64,000 bases of DNA from Neurospora tetraspora (taxonomy: Eukaryota > Ascomycota > Sordariomycetes > Sordariales > Sordariaceae). A program made the position numbers and the translations under genes. Location of the stretch: contig NW_026944383.1 in the NCBI RefSeq assembly GCF_033439725.1, positions 4,464,001 to 4,528,000 on the forward strand, given 5' to 3'. The notes below the pieces were generated by a model. The model did not search any database. It had not been told where the DNA came from and was given only the letters and a program-made list of their open reading frames with translations. Position 1 is the first letter of the stretch; every line of letters begins with the position of its first letter. Shown piece by piece: positions 23,111-34,392 of this stretch.

Positions 23111-25037
23111 TGCGAATATGAGGCAACTCGGGGTGTGTTGGGTCGCTGGGCACAGATTCGGTGGTGATGGGAGTGGCGTGTCTTTGTCGAGGAGGAGACG
23201 CCAAAATGCTAATCGCGAGTAACTTTTTCTGTTATGTTGGACAAGATGCAAGAGTCGCGCGTTCAGGGTCGGGGTCGTGGTCGGGGTCTTCAGTTGGTCA
23301 GGTCGGGGTCAGGAGGAGTACGGAGGGATCATGAGCCCGGGTTAAGCCAAGATGCCGTCGTTGGCCTGACAGTTGGAGGGTAGGTGAGTGTTGGGGTGAT
23401 GGGGTTGCTGCACCTCATTTAATTCCACTTCTCCAGAATCCACACTGGAACCACTTCCAGGCTAGGCGGCAGGGGAAGCTCACAAGGTTCGGACAGGGAC
23501 AGGACCGCCTGAGCTGCAGGTGCAACGGTGCACTGTCAAGCTGTTGCTGCTTCATCTTTAGTGGGCTCCACTACTATCAATGACGCCCCACCTCGCGTGC
23601 CGTTAACGTGCCGTGAACGTGCCGCTGCTAGGATGAAGTCAAGCTTCCATTTCAACCCTTCAACTCCCAACGAGCCAACTTCACTTTGTCAACAGAAGCA
23701 CCACAGGTGTGCTACACCCAACTTGTCGAGTCGCCACCACAACAGTCTTGATACTCGATGTTTGACAGAGAACGTCCTGTTGGTGCGCATCTTTCACAAC
23801 ATGGGTCGGTAGCGAGGGATCTTTGTCCTTCCGCTCCATTCAACGGCACCTTATCACGACGGAAAAGAAAGACGAAACGAAATCGGGCACCATCCTTGAT
23901 ACATACCAAAGGTAAAGGGCAGCAGCGCATAAGGTCGCACGGTTTCAGCATGCTTCGTCCCTACCAATATGGTGCTTGGGTCGAGGACTGCCTGAGCGCG
24001 ACGGGAGGAAGGCCCAAGTGATGGGCGGACCAACGATCTTTTATATCGACGACGGCAGACCATCTACACCCGGCCTTACCATACAACTTAAGGGCTTACT
24101 TTCTGGTACCCTTGACGGCGATCAATCACCCCCCGCGAAATGTACTTCGAAATCCAACCCTTCATCCCTTGCTTCACGGCGACACCCGTTATATCGATGG
24201 CCGGTTTGGCGTATCCTTGGCCTTGGCGTCGAACAGACGGTCTGCTCCGTGATAGAGAATCTCACATCGACTGGTCGTTGGATGATATCCTCCCAAAACA
24301 TAGCTACCTCGAGAGCTATATGGCAACCCGACTGGTCTAGCTCCCGGCAACCGCTCGAAACCAGAAGTATTGAAAAGCTTCCATGCTCCATGGATCGAGT
24401 TTTTCTCTGCTGCTCGATCTCAGCATCTAAAACACCACGACTCGGTCTCGTCTTTCCCGCCTCCTTCTGTTCCACAACGTCGAAGAAGGCGAGTCCCATG
24501 ACGATAGTGTTCCTGCGCATCGTCTAGCTAAGACTCCAACGTCTGCAAGAGACCGTGAATTGGCATTCCCCTGCATCGTGAGGCAAAAGCAAGCCAAGAC
24601 ATGGCCTTTGCCATGCCCATACAACAGACGTTGGGGGTGTCAACAGTTCGATGAAAGCTTCTCCCGCCATTCAACAAGACGGGCTGCTGCATCAAGCATG
24701 CCTCTCTGGACGGACAACATGCGATAGACGCATGGCAGCAGGCGGGTACTTGCATTCGTTCGATTCTCATAGACGAGACCATAGAACGGATTAGACTTTC
24801 CGGTGTGTCTCGCACTCTAACCGCACGACACCGGATGGGAGGGAGAAAGAAGCGCGGAAAGATGAATTTCTAGACTTTTGGTTCGTAAGTTAAGCTCGCA
24901 TCAAGACTCCATGCCAAGTTCACCCATGAGAACTCCAAAAAAGAAACCGAATGCATCTGTATCATTTTGATACTCTCACAGCAGCAACCCCATATATGGT
25001 ATTTTTCTTCCAAAATTATAAAACAGCCCGCCTAACC
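23111..25037. other. Intergenic region between two minus-strand genes
   Basis: About 1.9 kb containing the RhoGAP promoter (right of 23,110) and the 3' UTR of the aspartate-semialdehyde dehydrogenase gene (left of 25,038). A small direct repeat of a CGTGCCG-type unit occurs near 23,597-23,625. Open frames of up to 183 codons show no family resemblance or low-complexity bias typical of real proteins here. Confidence 0.45.
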
Positions 25038-26353
25038 TTAGATGAGGCCCTTGAAGATGGCAGCCTCAGCGTTAAGGATGGAGGAACCAGCAGCTCCAAT
25101 AACAGCTACAAATAGGTATTAGCGCAGGATCTCGAGAGGCGTTCGGGGCACAAGGCAACTTACTGTTGTGGCTCAATGCAACAAACTTGATATCGAAGAT
25201 GCCGCTCTCATCCTCTCTGACGCGGCCAACGCTGACAGTGTATCCCTTGCAGAGATCACGGTCAAGACGGGGCTGGGGCCTGTCGGCCTCGTCAAAGACC
25301 TTGATAGGGGGCTCGGGGGCCGAGGGGCATCCCAGCTTCTGGGCATCAGAAACATAGCTGCGCAAGGCCTCCTTGACCTCCTCGGCGGACGGGGACGGGC
25401 GCTGGGCGAAGCGCAGCGACACGCAGGCGGTGTGGCCGTCCAAGACAGGAACACGGTTGCAGGCTGCCGACACCCGGAGCTGCTTCTGGTCCTCAAAGGC
25501 AGTGGCGTCGGCGTTGAGAGAACCCAGGATCTTCTGGGCCTCGGTCTCCAGCTTGTCCTCCTCGCCCGAAATGAAGGGCACAACATTGTCAATGATGTCC
25601 ATGCTGCTGACACCGGGGTATCCAGCACCCGAGACAGCCTGCATGGTGACGACGGATACGGTATCGATCTTGCCGAAGCGCGCCTGGAGGGCGGCAAAGG
25701 GGGCGACGAGGCCAATGACGGCGCAGTTGCTGTTGCATACCAGGAAGCCCTTGTCGAGGCCGAGGGTCTTGCGCTGGTGGGGGATCAGGTCGAGATGGTT
25801 GAGGTTGACGGTCGGGACGACGAGGGGCACGAGGGGGTCGCGTCTGTAGTTCTTTGCGTTGGAGAAGACGGCAATGTTGGCGTGCTGGAACTCCTTCTCG
25901 ACGTCGCCGGCGACATCGCTGTCGAGACCGCTGAAGACGATGTCGCAGTCGGCGAACTCGCTGGCCTTGCACTCGCGGACGACTAGGTCACCGAACTCGG
26001 GGGAGATGGGGGTGGATTGCTTCCAGCGGACGGCATCGCGGTACTGCTTGCCAGCGGAACGGGAGGAGGCGCCGACGGCGACGAGCTTCAGGACGGGGTG
26101 GTTCTGGAGCAGCAGGATGAAGCGCTGGCCGACGGAGCCGGTGCAGCCCAAGACACCTGCGGGACGTCATGGGAACGGTTAGTGCTCGGGCCGGTACAGT
26201 ATTATTTCGCGTGTAAATCGGAGAAGTTGGCATGGATCCGCCCGGTCTGGAGACGGGGACACATGCTGAACACATGCTGAAGTGTCCCTGAGGAACCTAA
26301 AAGGTGGGGTGTCGCAGAGACTCACCAACGTTTCTGGTAGGAAATTGAGACAT
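25038..26353 (-). CDS. Aspartate-semialdehyde dehydrogenase (HOM2 type)
   Basis: NADPH-dependent enzyme that reduces aspartyl phosphate to aspartate semialdehyde, the shared step toward threonine, methionine and isoleucine in fungi; expected in the cytosol. Three exons, 26353-26326, 26156-25164 and 25105-25038, give 362 residues, the usual fungal length. The nucleotide-binding motif [13 protein letters not shown] spans the first intron. The catalytic cysteine is C154 in [19 protein letters not shown] carries the conserved substrate-binding region. The last exon encodes the conserved tail [19 protein letters not shown], split from the body by a 58-nt intron. The 28-nt first exon begins MSQFPTRNV. 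The 169-nt first intron is longer than most here. Confidence 0.96.
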
Positions 26354-28669
26354 GATGACGAGCTGTGCTGGGAAACTAAGACGACAATGTGATTCAAAAG
26401 AAATGGATCAAGCAAACAGAACAGGAAAGTTCTTGGGCAGGAAAATGGTTCAGATAGGAAGGTGAGTCAATGGCGCTCTTCACTTTCTTCCCAGACAAGA
26501 GGTGGGATCTGCTCCGCAACTTTTTCTCTCGTGTTGCCTCTCACAAATGAGTCGCCATCGGCTCGGCGCCCCGCCACAGGGTTCCCTCAACACTCCGGCG
26601 ATCGGAGCTGTGATGCACTTGTGTGGGGCCAGACACGGGGAGCTCCAAGCGTGGAACTTGGGGGACTTGTCCAGCACACTTTGTCCCTGAAAACAGCGTC
26701 CGTGTCCATCAGGGTCGAATGGTCGCAAGACAGGGTGTTCCCAGGGCCGCGTCTTAGCTCCAACGTGGTCTGGTCCGACTTTGGAGCATTGGTGGAGGCG
26801 ACCCTGTCCCACTCCGGGAGTACTTGCAGGGAGTACCTCTCCTCTGTACCGGTACAGTACGGTACGTATCGCCGGACCGTAGGGCTGGAACCCGTCCACA
26901 TGCTCCATTTTTACAGGTCACGGACTGTTCCGTTCCTGTTCCCCTCATTCTTACTCCTCGCCACTGTTTGAGTTTCCCCTGATCTTCATCTCAACATCAA
27001 CATCCGGTTCAGGAGCGTCGAGTCGCACATCGTTCGTGCAGTACGCCGCCGCACATACAGCTTCACCACAGCAACAACCTTTTCTGTGTTGCTCGCTTTC
27101 TGGAAAGTGTGCTGCATCTGTTCGACGTTGCACACAAGGCTTGGCCGTTACCATGACCGGCTTTAACACGACGTCTTTTACAGGTCAGCAGCGCTGCCCA
27201 CAATAGAAACGACGGGAGAAAGAAAGCACAACATCAACGTCCCCCGTCGTGATCATAACCCAACCACGCTTGGGCAAGGGCTTTATACAGGCATTCCTTG
27301 TGATCTCACGACAGCGTTATTGTCAAGCCGCCCTCCCCTCTCGAGCCGCGTCAGTGTCCGCTCCAGATTCAGCACAGCACCCGCAGCCAACGATCGTCTT
27401 CTGGTGGCTTACCAGATGTGGATAGGGAAAAACATTGGCCTCGAATTGGGCCCCAGGTTGTTGGGATATTTCCCCACCACGATACGTACGGGATCTCCCA
27501 TGCTTGTCATCCAGCCCTACGTACCCTATCTTTTGCCTGGTCGAGCGGTGAACAAGCCGACTGAGAGCTCAAAGAAATACGACGGCTGCCTTACCAGGTC
27601 ACCACCCTTGAAGAAACACCAACTTGGCACGTTGCCATGTCGCCTTCACTCTACGTCCGAAGTATGGGCATGGGATCATATTGATGCTCTTTGTTTGTTC
27701 AACAGACGAGTGTCACGGAGACTATCTGATCACTGAAATCCCCCCGTCAAGCGATCAAGTACCACCTCTTCATCGCACCATGTCTAGAGATCATGTCCAC
27801 GATGCTTGTCCCATTGGGAACAGATGCAGTCTTGGCAGTTCCCAATACTCCAACCATTGGATAAAGCCCAGTGACGCAACCCCTTCTATAAATGAAGGGA
27901 AGCGAGCGGACGACAGCTGCCACTGACATTGTCATGTAACGCGCCTCGACGCCTTGTTGGACCAATGTTGGGAGGATGGCTTGACATGGCGCAAATACTA
28001 GTTAGCCGCTTGGCTGAAAAGAGCCAGATGATCTTTCCCCTCTCTTCAGCTTTGCCCACCGTTTTATTTGTGATAAAAGTTATCACTTTTGCTCTTCATC
28101 ACCAGGTCACAAGAACTGACAGCCACTTCCTGTTCTTCATCCCCTCTTTCCGACTCAAGTCATTGTAATTTCTAGTCAGGGTGGAGCTTTTCGCATTAAA
28201 ATCTTGTCTGCTTACTCGTGCCAAGTTCTCATCTTTTCTTCCCTTTTTCTCTCTTGACTTTCTTCACCACATCAATCACTGAGCTGAAAGAAACTCAATT
28301 CGACGCCGTCGCTCCTCAGCTCTTCAGCCACTTTTATCGATCATAAGCTTTAAGCACTCTAATTGCCTCGGTTGTCAACGACCGTTGATCCATGAAGATC
28401 ACTTACATAGCTTCCACCCCACTACTACATTACCCACAAAATAACAGACCACGAGGGATCGGATCTAAACCTTATCTGGTTTGCGCAAGGAACTTGCTTG
28501 GATGACTTGATTCCGAGGTTCTCGGTAGATTGGCGTTATAAAACAAGACCTTTTCTCAGCGTTTTCAAACAATTGGGCAACCGTATTTGCCATCCAAGTT
28601 TGTCTCTTCACCAACTTCCAGGTTGAACGCCATTACCTACCACCAAAGCTTGACGAGAAGCCCACAATT
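26354..28669. other. Divergent intergenic region, dehydrogenase genes
   Basis: About 2.3 kb holding the promoters of the divergent aspartate-semialdehyde dehydrogenase and short-chain dehydrogenase genes. The last 500 bases before 28,670 are pyrimidine-rich with several CAAC/CACC runs, typical of a leader. No gene, tRNA or repeat was recognised. Confidence 0.45.
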
Positions 28670-29902
28670 ATGGACAACTCAATAACAACAGACGACCTCT
28701 CTTGGTCAATCGTCGACACTATCAAACAATCACCACCCATCGATGTCACAGCTCCTTACGACACCAAGTCTCTCGCCGGCAAGACCATCCTAATCACCGG
28801 CGGGGCATCCGGCTTCGGTGCCGCCTTCGCCCGCAAGTGGGCCAAACACGGCTCCCACATCATCATCGGCGACGTGAACGACTCCGCCGGCGAGGAGCTC
28901 ATCGCCGAGCTCTGCTCCCTCCCCGGCTCCTCCAAGCACCACTACTACCAGCACTGCGACGTGACCAAATGGGAAGACCAAGTCTCCCTCTTCAAGATGG
29001 CCGCCCGCGCCAGTCCCACCCGCGGCATCGACGCCGTCGTAGCCGGCGCCGGCATCAGCGAGCAAGGGGACGTAGCCTCGGGCGCCCCGGGCGTCTTCGA
29101 CAACCCCTCCGGTCTCGACTCCGACGACAGCATCCCACCCCCACCACCGCCCTTAAACGTCCTCAACGTCAACCTGACAGGCGTCATGTACACCACCCAC
29201 CTCGCTCTCTTCTGGCTTCCCCGCAACGGCGGCGTCTCCCGTCTTGACCTCGACAACCCCCCCTCCTCCCATCTCAGTGAAAATCAACCAATCCGCGACC
29301 GCCACCTCCTCCTCGTCTCCTCCATCGCCGGCCTCGCTCCCCTCCCCGGCCAAACGGAGTACACAGCCTCCAAGCACGGCGTGCTCGGCCTCTTCCGCTC
29401 CCTGAGGGCGACGTCCTGGACGAAAGGCATCCGGTGTAATGTTTTGTGTCCGTACTTTGTCGATACCCCCATTATCCCCTGGCGCGGACTGGCGCTCTTG
29501 GCGGGCGGGTCGAAGGCGGAGATTGAGGATGTGGTGGATGCGGCGACGAGGTTGATGGCTGATGAGGGGGTGGTGGGGAGGGGGTTGGTTATTGGGGGGC
29601 GGCAGAGGGTTGTGGGCGGGAGGGTGGTGGTTGTTGATGCTGGACATGCTGAGGGGGAAGGGGAAGGGAAAGGGGATGGAGGGGGGATTAGGAGTCCGCC
29701 TGGCGCGGTTTGGGAGGTGCATGCGCATGATTATGAGATGGTGGAGGTTTTCGTTTATAGGTTTGTCAAGATTTTGAATATGGTCAGGACCGTTAGGGGG
29801 TGGGTTGGGACGTTGAAAGATTTGTGGGGGATTTATTTGAGTAGGAGAGGAGGAGGAGGGGCGAAAGCGGCGAAGGCGAAGGCAAAGAATGTGGTGATGT
29901 AG
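28670..29902 (+). CDS. Short-chain dehydrogenase/reductase
   Basis: Classical SDR oxidoreductase; the substrate cannot be told from sequence. Single exon, 410 residues, long for the family (about 250-300). The Rossmann motif TGGASGFG starts at residue 43, an Asp after the second beta strand (IIGDVN) is consistent with NAD preference, NVNL is present, serines 217/218 precede the helix, and the active site is Y231-T-A-S-K235. An insert around residues 130-155 carries six consecutive prolines. The C-terminus after about 290 is non-canonical: Gly/Val-rich, then an acidic/Gly run, then an amphipathic segment (VYRFVKILNMVRTVRGW) and a Lys/Ala tail, which could mediate membrane contact. The first 700 bases are C-rich and the last 400 strongly G-rich on the coding strand. 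The start has an ACAATT context. Confidence 0.88.
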   Translation: MDNSITTDDLSWSIVDTIKQSPPIDVTAPYDTKSLAGKTILITGGASGFGAAFARKWAKHGSHIIIGDVNDSAGEELIAELCSLPGSSKHHYYQHCDVTKWEDQVSLFKMAARASPTRGIDAVVAGAGISEQGDVASGAPGVFDNPSGLDSDDSIPPPPPPLNVLNVNLTGVMYTTHLALFWLPRNGGVSRLDLDNPPSSHLSENQPIRDRHLLLVSSIAGLAPLPGQTEYTASKHGVLGLFRSLRATSWTKGIRCNVLCPYFVDTPIIPWRGLALLAGGSKAEIEDVVDAATRLMADEGVVGRGLVIGGRQRVVGGRVVVVDAGHAEGEGEGKGDGGGIRSPPGAVWEVHAHDYEMVEVFVYRFVKILNMVRTVRGWVGTLKDLWGIYLSRRGGGGAKAAKAKAKNVVM

Positions 29903-32664
29903 GGGAAGTGATGATGACGATTTTCTTGTGGTAATGAATCTTGGATTCCATGGGCGGTACGGTTTTTTATGGCTAGTCGATCATGGTCACCGACACAGCA
30001 CTTGGGATGGTTCGTTTTGCGTGTGATGATGAGTTGTGGGTTTCATGGACATGGCTAGATAGGTAGGAAATCTTCAGGATTCGGAGGATATTTATCTAGT
30101 CACTGATCTATTCTCTCCATGCATATAAGAGGCGGGCGGGCGGGCGGGGAAAAGCTCACGAAACTGGCCGATGAGGAGAGCGGACAAAAAGGATCGAGTG
30201 AGAAGAACAACATGAAGGAACACCATTTTTTTGGATTGTCCATATGTATGAAGGTTCCTGAAGTCTATAACGCATGGCTTAGCTAGCCAGATGCTAATGA
30301 TACATAACTCGACTTGATGAAAATGATAATACGTGAAGTGGTGAACAGATATGGAATGAATGATATCAATTGGGGGTGTGTACTGACTGAGCTTAAAGGA
30401 CGGCGCTCTGGTCATCTGGTAACTTCTCGTACCTTCCACCTACTCAATCATTGTCAACCTAATCTTCACCTGTAAAGGAAGGCACGATCTTGGTATGATG
30501 GACCAAGCAATTGCCGACTTGCCCGGCCGGGAAGGAGCATCTAATGGAGACTATTATTCCCCTCCTTCCCTATAACGGAATTGAAGAGATGGTGAGAAGC
30601 CAGTGAAAAGACGGGTGAATAATAGTATTGAAAGGAGAGAGGTAACTTAAGGTGAAGAGCGGATGAAGGAATAGAGAGGAATACAACTCAGTGGAAGCTC
30701 AACAAAATGTGAAGTGTCTTGAAACTAACAGTGAGGAGATCAAGTCAATTTAATGTGGGACTTCACCTCCTAGTGCGTTGTGTCTTGGAATTAATTACAG
30801 TAGCCTTTGGTGACAAATATCCAGATATCAACGTCTCTTCCCTACCGGTACAAGAAGGTCACAGACACTCTGCGCGCAACAAACCACTTAGTTAGCACAT
30901 TGACCTTGAACCAATGGACATAAACGTGTCGGATAGCTATAGTCAGGGACGTTGAAGTCATCTGTTTGCCAATTCGCTAATTCCGCTATGACAAATATCC
31001 TGATATACAAAAAACCGACTAAAGATCATCAACACACTCAAATAGAACCAGAATAGAAATATCCGCAAACATGACATGACACCTCTACCATTCACGCCTC
31101 TGATAAATGAATTACAGTCGTCACAGGCCTCCATGATGCCCTGACTTCGTCTCCCGTCTGCTCCCTATCTCTCACTCTTGACATACGCATTTCTGACAGT
31201 AATGGTTTCCTTTGCAAGTGCAAACAACGTCATACAACGCTGTAGTAGAGACTCTGAAGACTAGAGAGAATGTGGAGAGCGGTATGATAACCACATTGAC
31301 AGTATAGCAGAAGGGTGTGAATGAGGCAGGCGTCATGTCGAAGAAGAATAGATACTAGAACAAGCAATAAAGGATACAAAATATCCAACATAAAGTGCGG
31401 CTCCCTTCCATCCCGTCCTGAAGCACTGCCTTCCACAAAGGTTTCGTGGGGGTTCGGTGACACCCGGCTGAGGTTATCTTAATTGCTGTTGTGTTCGCGT
31501 GCCACCGGGACGATAAGCATAGGTGTTTGTTCGGTTGTCGGATGAAAGGAGGTTGCCGCAACTCTCGTTCAAAGAAGCGATGAAGAAGGAGTATAAACAA
31601 TCATAGCGCCAAGAAGATAATATTCCATCCAAAACAAAAGTCAACGATAAGATATTTTATGCAAAAACATTTTCCTGTTTGATGTGTACAAGAGGTTTGG
31701 TATCATTTCATCCCATGTCCCCAAGTCTTTTGCCGTTAACCCCGGAGATGTGTTCAGCCCACTTTGTAGATGCGTACCCCATATATGATATGTGTGTAGT
31801 TTTCTTTCTCTTGTGCCATATGATGTCAAACGATCCGGGATTTAATTCCTTTCGCCGCGTATGAGGGCCGCCGTACATACACAAAGGTGGTTGAAATGAT
31901 TGTTTTGGAAGACTGCACCATTGTGTGTATATTTTCTTGCACCGCAAGCCGCCTGCATATTCGAATGCCAGTGTGTTTGTATGTGTTGCGCGATATGCCA
32001 CAAGCCAAATAACGATAACTCCTACGGACCTCTTGGGTCCATGTCGCCCATGCTCGTTTCTCTCCCTTGGATGCTGATGATAAACCGATCGTGACGCCGT
32101 AGGCCGATGCCAATCCCTAGACTCCACGCACGCTGGTGTGGCCACGAAAACAGCTCTTGAACCATGGTCGAAGGCCATGAGACGCTCGCCCTGAACAAAA
32201 GCCAAAAAGGAGACCGGGGAAGCATAAGGGGAATTCCGGCAAAAAGAGAATCCTCTACGACTCCAGCGTGTTGGGTGAAACGCAAAAGAAAAGAAAAAGA
32301 AAAATAACGACGTTAAATTAAGAGGGAAATCGTGTCCATGTCGAAAAACAACATTCATGTGTCCACACGCACCATGCGCCAATGCATGCCATGTCGAAGA
32401 TGCCAGCCGTATGCAAGCCGTAACCACTGTGCCTCAAACATCGCCTACCAGCTCCAATCAACACCCCATGTCCATGCCGCTTTTCTTGTCCAATTGATCG
32501 GCGCGAGGCAGACAAGAAAAGATGTGTAAGTGCAGCAATAATCCAAAACGTGAAATATCCTTTGCTTGAAATACGCAGAAAAACAAGGACAACAGATCGG
32601 AAATAACGAAGAGATCTGAATATGCCATCCGGAGGGCAAGGGCGCCAGCTTCGTATGCGTATTA
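29903..32664. other. Convergent intergenic region
   Basis: About 2.8 kb between the SDR gene and the Whi3-like gene, which converge. A (GCGG)n-type G-rich tract lies at about 30,130-30,150. The right-hand 800 bases are probably the long 3' UTR of the Whi3-like gene. Frames of up to 239 codons exist on the minus strand but have no domain, a biased F-run, and no conserved look. Confidence 0.45.
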
Positions 32665-34392
32665 TCATCTGCCCATCATGTATGCCGGGAATTGCGCCTG
32701 AGAGTTGCCGTTCAGTTGCGAAGAGCCGTTGAAGCTCGAAGCCCAGGGGTTCTGACTCGTGGGGAACGGGGGCGGGGTATACGGATTGTGTCCGTTGTTC
32801 AGCATGTTAGGCGACCCCGAGTACAGCGACCTGTTCATGCCCAAACCAGGAGGGGCAGACAATCCCGGAGGAGGTCCACTTGCGGTTGTGAAACCAGTGT
32901 TGGGACCGTGGGGGAAACCATTCATGCCGTTCATGGGTCCAGCGCCATTCTGGCCAGGCGCCTGACCCGTGCGAACTCCAAGGGGGTTCTTTGAGAAACT
33001 CAGTCGCATGCCGCCCTTACGGCTATTGCTGAGCGTATGACCATAGAGCTCATTTAGGGCCTTAGTGGCAAAAGAGACGTCCTCGAACTCGACAAAGCAC
33101 ATGGGTCCATTGTGCTTAGTCCTGTAACAAAGGCGCTTGTATCCCCGCACCTTGGAAAACACGGCCTTGAGCTCTTCTTCGGAGGTGTCGATGGGCAGAT
33201 TGCCGACATAGAGGGTATTGCAAGGAGGGTTCATGTCCGCGGGGTTCGCGGGTGGGTGTTGCCGATACGGTTGAGCATGGGGCATCATTGGGACGGGGCC
33301 GCCCATCATGTTGGTAGGCGACATGGTAGCAGAATGCGCTCCCATGCCCGCCATGCTAGACTGGGAATAGTGCGACACTGACTGCGGCATAGTCGTGGGA
33401 ACCGATGTGTTTAGCGACAAGTTTGCCATGCGCGTGATGGGAAGCTGAGATGAGGTGGACCGACGTTGCTGGGGACCGCCTTCAGCAAAGCCGCCAATTT
33501 CCTTGAGAATTTCGCCCGTTTCGTCATCGTCTGCGGAATCGTTGTTAATCAAGGTCTTGCCGGTCGCGCGACTACCGTCAGTAAGGTAGTTTCCGATGGG
33601 CGATTGAGCGGAGAAGAGGTTCTGGTAGTGCGCAGTGGCCTCGGGGCTGCCCAACTCGGTGGACCCGTACGTAGTATTAAGGGGCGGCGACATTCGGTCA
33701 AGAGATTGGAATGTGCCATTGAAGCGCGACACTTGTCTCGAGGAGGGCGCCGTCAGCGCTGTCGGCGAAGTGACTGCCGACGTCACAGCGGAGACAGATG
33801 TGTCAATCGAGAATCTGGTGCTCGAGACTGCGGAATCGGACTGAATAATCTCAACAATCATTTCGGCGTCGTTGGTCATGTTCGTCTTGCCGTTCAGGAG
33901 TTGCCTCGTCTCTTGCGCGCCCTCCAAGGTCTTGAATGTGAGAATCGCGGTGCGGAAACCAGCATCGTCCGACATGTCGGCGGGCAGTAGCTCGGCTTTG
34001 ACGAGATCCTTGGAGAGGGCCATCATCAGGCGCAGCTGGTCTTCGGTAAAGTTGGCAGGCAACTTGCGGATGCGGGCGACCGAATAGGTCGGGGAGGGCG
34101 TCGCGGCGAACGGGGTTCCGACAGGCTTGGCAGCGTCGCGATCGAAGGGCTTGCCAGCTGTGTAGTAGCCGACCGGAGAGGTCATGCCTTGTCTATTGTT
34201 GAAGGCTTGCGCAGCCTGAGCGGCGGAAGGTCGCGGTAGGTAGGATGGGGCGGCCATTGTGTTGGTTGTCGCGGTGGACGACGAGAAGGGGCTCGCGCGG
34301 TTGGAGGCCAGAGAAGCGAAAGAGTTGGCGGACACGGTGACGGAGGAGGTTACGCCCGGAGCGTTCACGTTCTGACGACGATCCCCGTTCAT
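32665..34392 (-). CDS. Whi3-like RNA-binding protein (RRM)
   Basis: Predicted cytoplasmic mRNA-binding protein of the Whi3 type; in yeasts and filamentous fungi Whi3 relatives bind cyclin and polarity mRNAs and form condensates. Single exon, 575 residues. The C-terminal RRM covers about 391-468, with RNP2 LYVGNL (394-399), RNP1 MCFVEFED (431-438) and the Whi3-characteristic [17 protein letters not shown] weaker RRM-like segment lies near residues 105-185 ([20 protein letters not shown]). The rest is Ser/Thr/Pro/Asn/Met-rich and disordered. There is an acidic stretch [18 protein letters not shown] around 285. The first ATG is used: no in-frame ATG was seen just upstream, and the protein begins [10 protein letters not shown]. 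The assignment rests on the RRM and its flanking motif. Confidence 0.88.
   Translation of the reverse strand: MNGDRRQNVNAPGVTSSVTVSANSFASLASNRASPFSSSTATTNTMAAPSYLPRPSAAQAAQAFNNRQGMTSPVGYYTAGKPFDRDAAKPVGTPFAATPSPTYSVARIRKLPANFTEDQLRLMMALSKDLVKAELLPADMSDDAGFRTAILTFKTLEGAQETRQLLNGKTNMTNDAEMIVEIIQSDSAVSSTRFSIDTSVSAVTSAVTSPTALTAPSSRQVSRFNGTFQSLDRMSPPLNTTYGSTELGSPEATAHYQNLFSAQSPIGNYLTDGSRATGKTLINNDSADDDETGEILKEIGGFAEGGPQQRRSTSSQLPITRMANLSLNTSVPTTMPQSVSHYSQSSMAGMGAHSATMSPTNMMGGPVPMMPHAQPYRQHPPANPADMNPPCNTLYVGNLPIDTSEEELKAVFSKVRGYKRLCYRTKHNGPMCFVEFEDVSFATKALNELYGHTLSNSRKGGMRLSFSKNPLGVRTGQAPGQNGAGPMNGMNGFPHGPNTGFTTASGPPPGLSAPPGLGMNRSLYSGSPNMLNNGHNPYTPPPFPTSQNPWASSFNGSSQLNGNSQAQFPAYMMGR

Noticed and set aside
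23976-24527. 183-codon plus-strand frame in the RhoGAP/aspartate-semialdehyde dehydrogenase gap
   Set aside because: No family resemblance, no splice-supported extension, and unusual codon use.
29153-29728. 191-codon antisense frame across the SDR gene
   Set aside because: Shadow of the C-rich/G-rich SDR coding sequence; Pro/His runs mirror the sense codons.
31708-32427. 239-codon minus-strand frame downstream of the Whi3-like gene
   Set aside because: No recognisable domain, homopolymer Phe run, and position in the likely 3' UTR.
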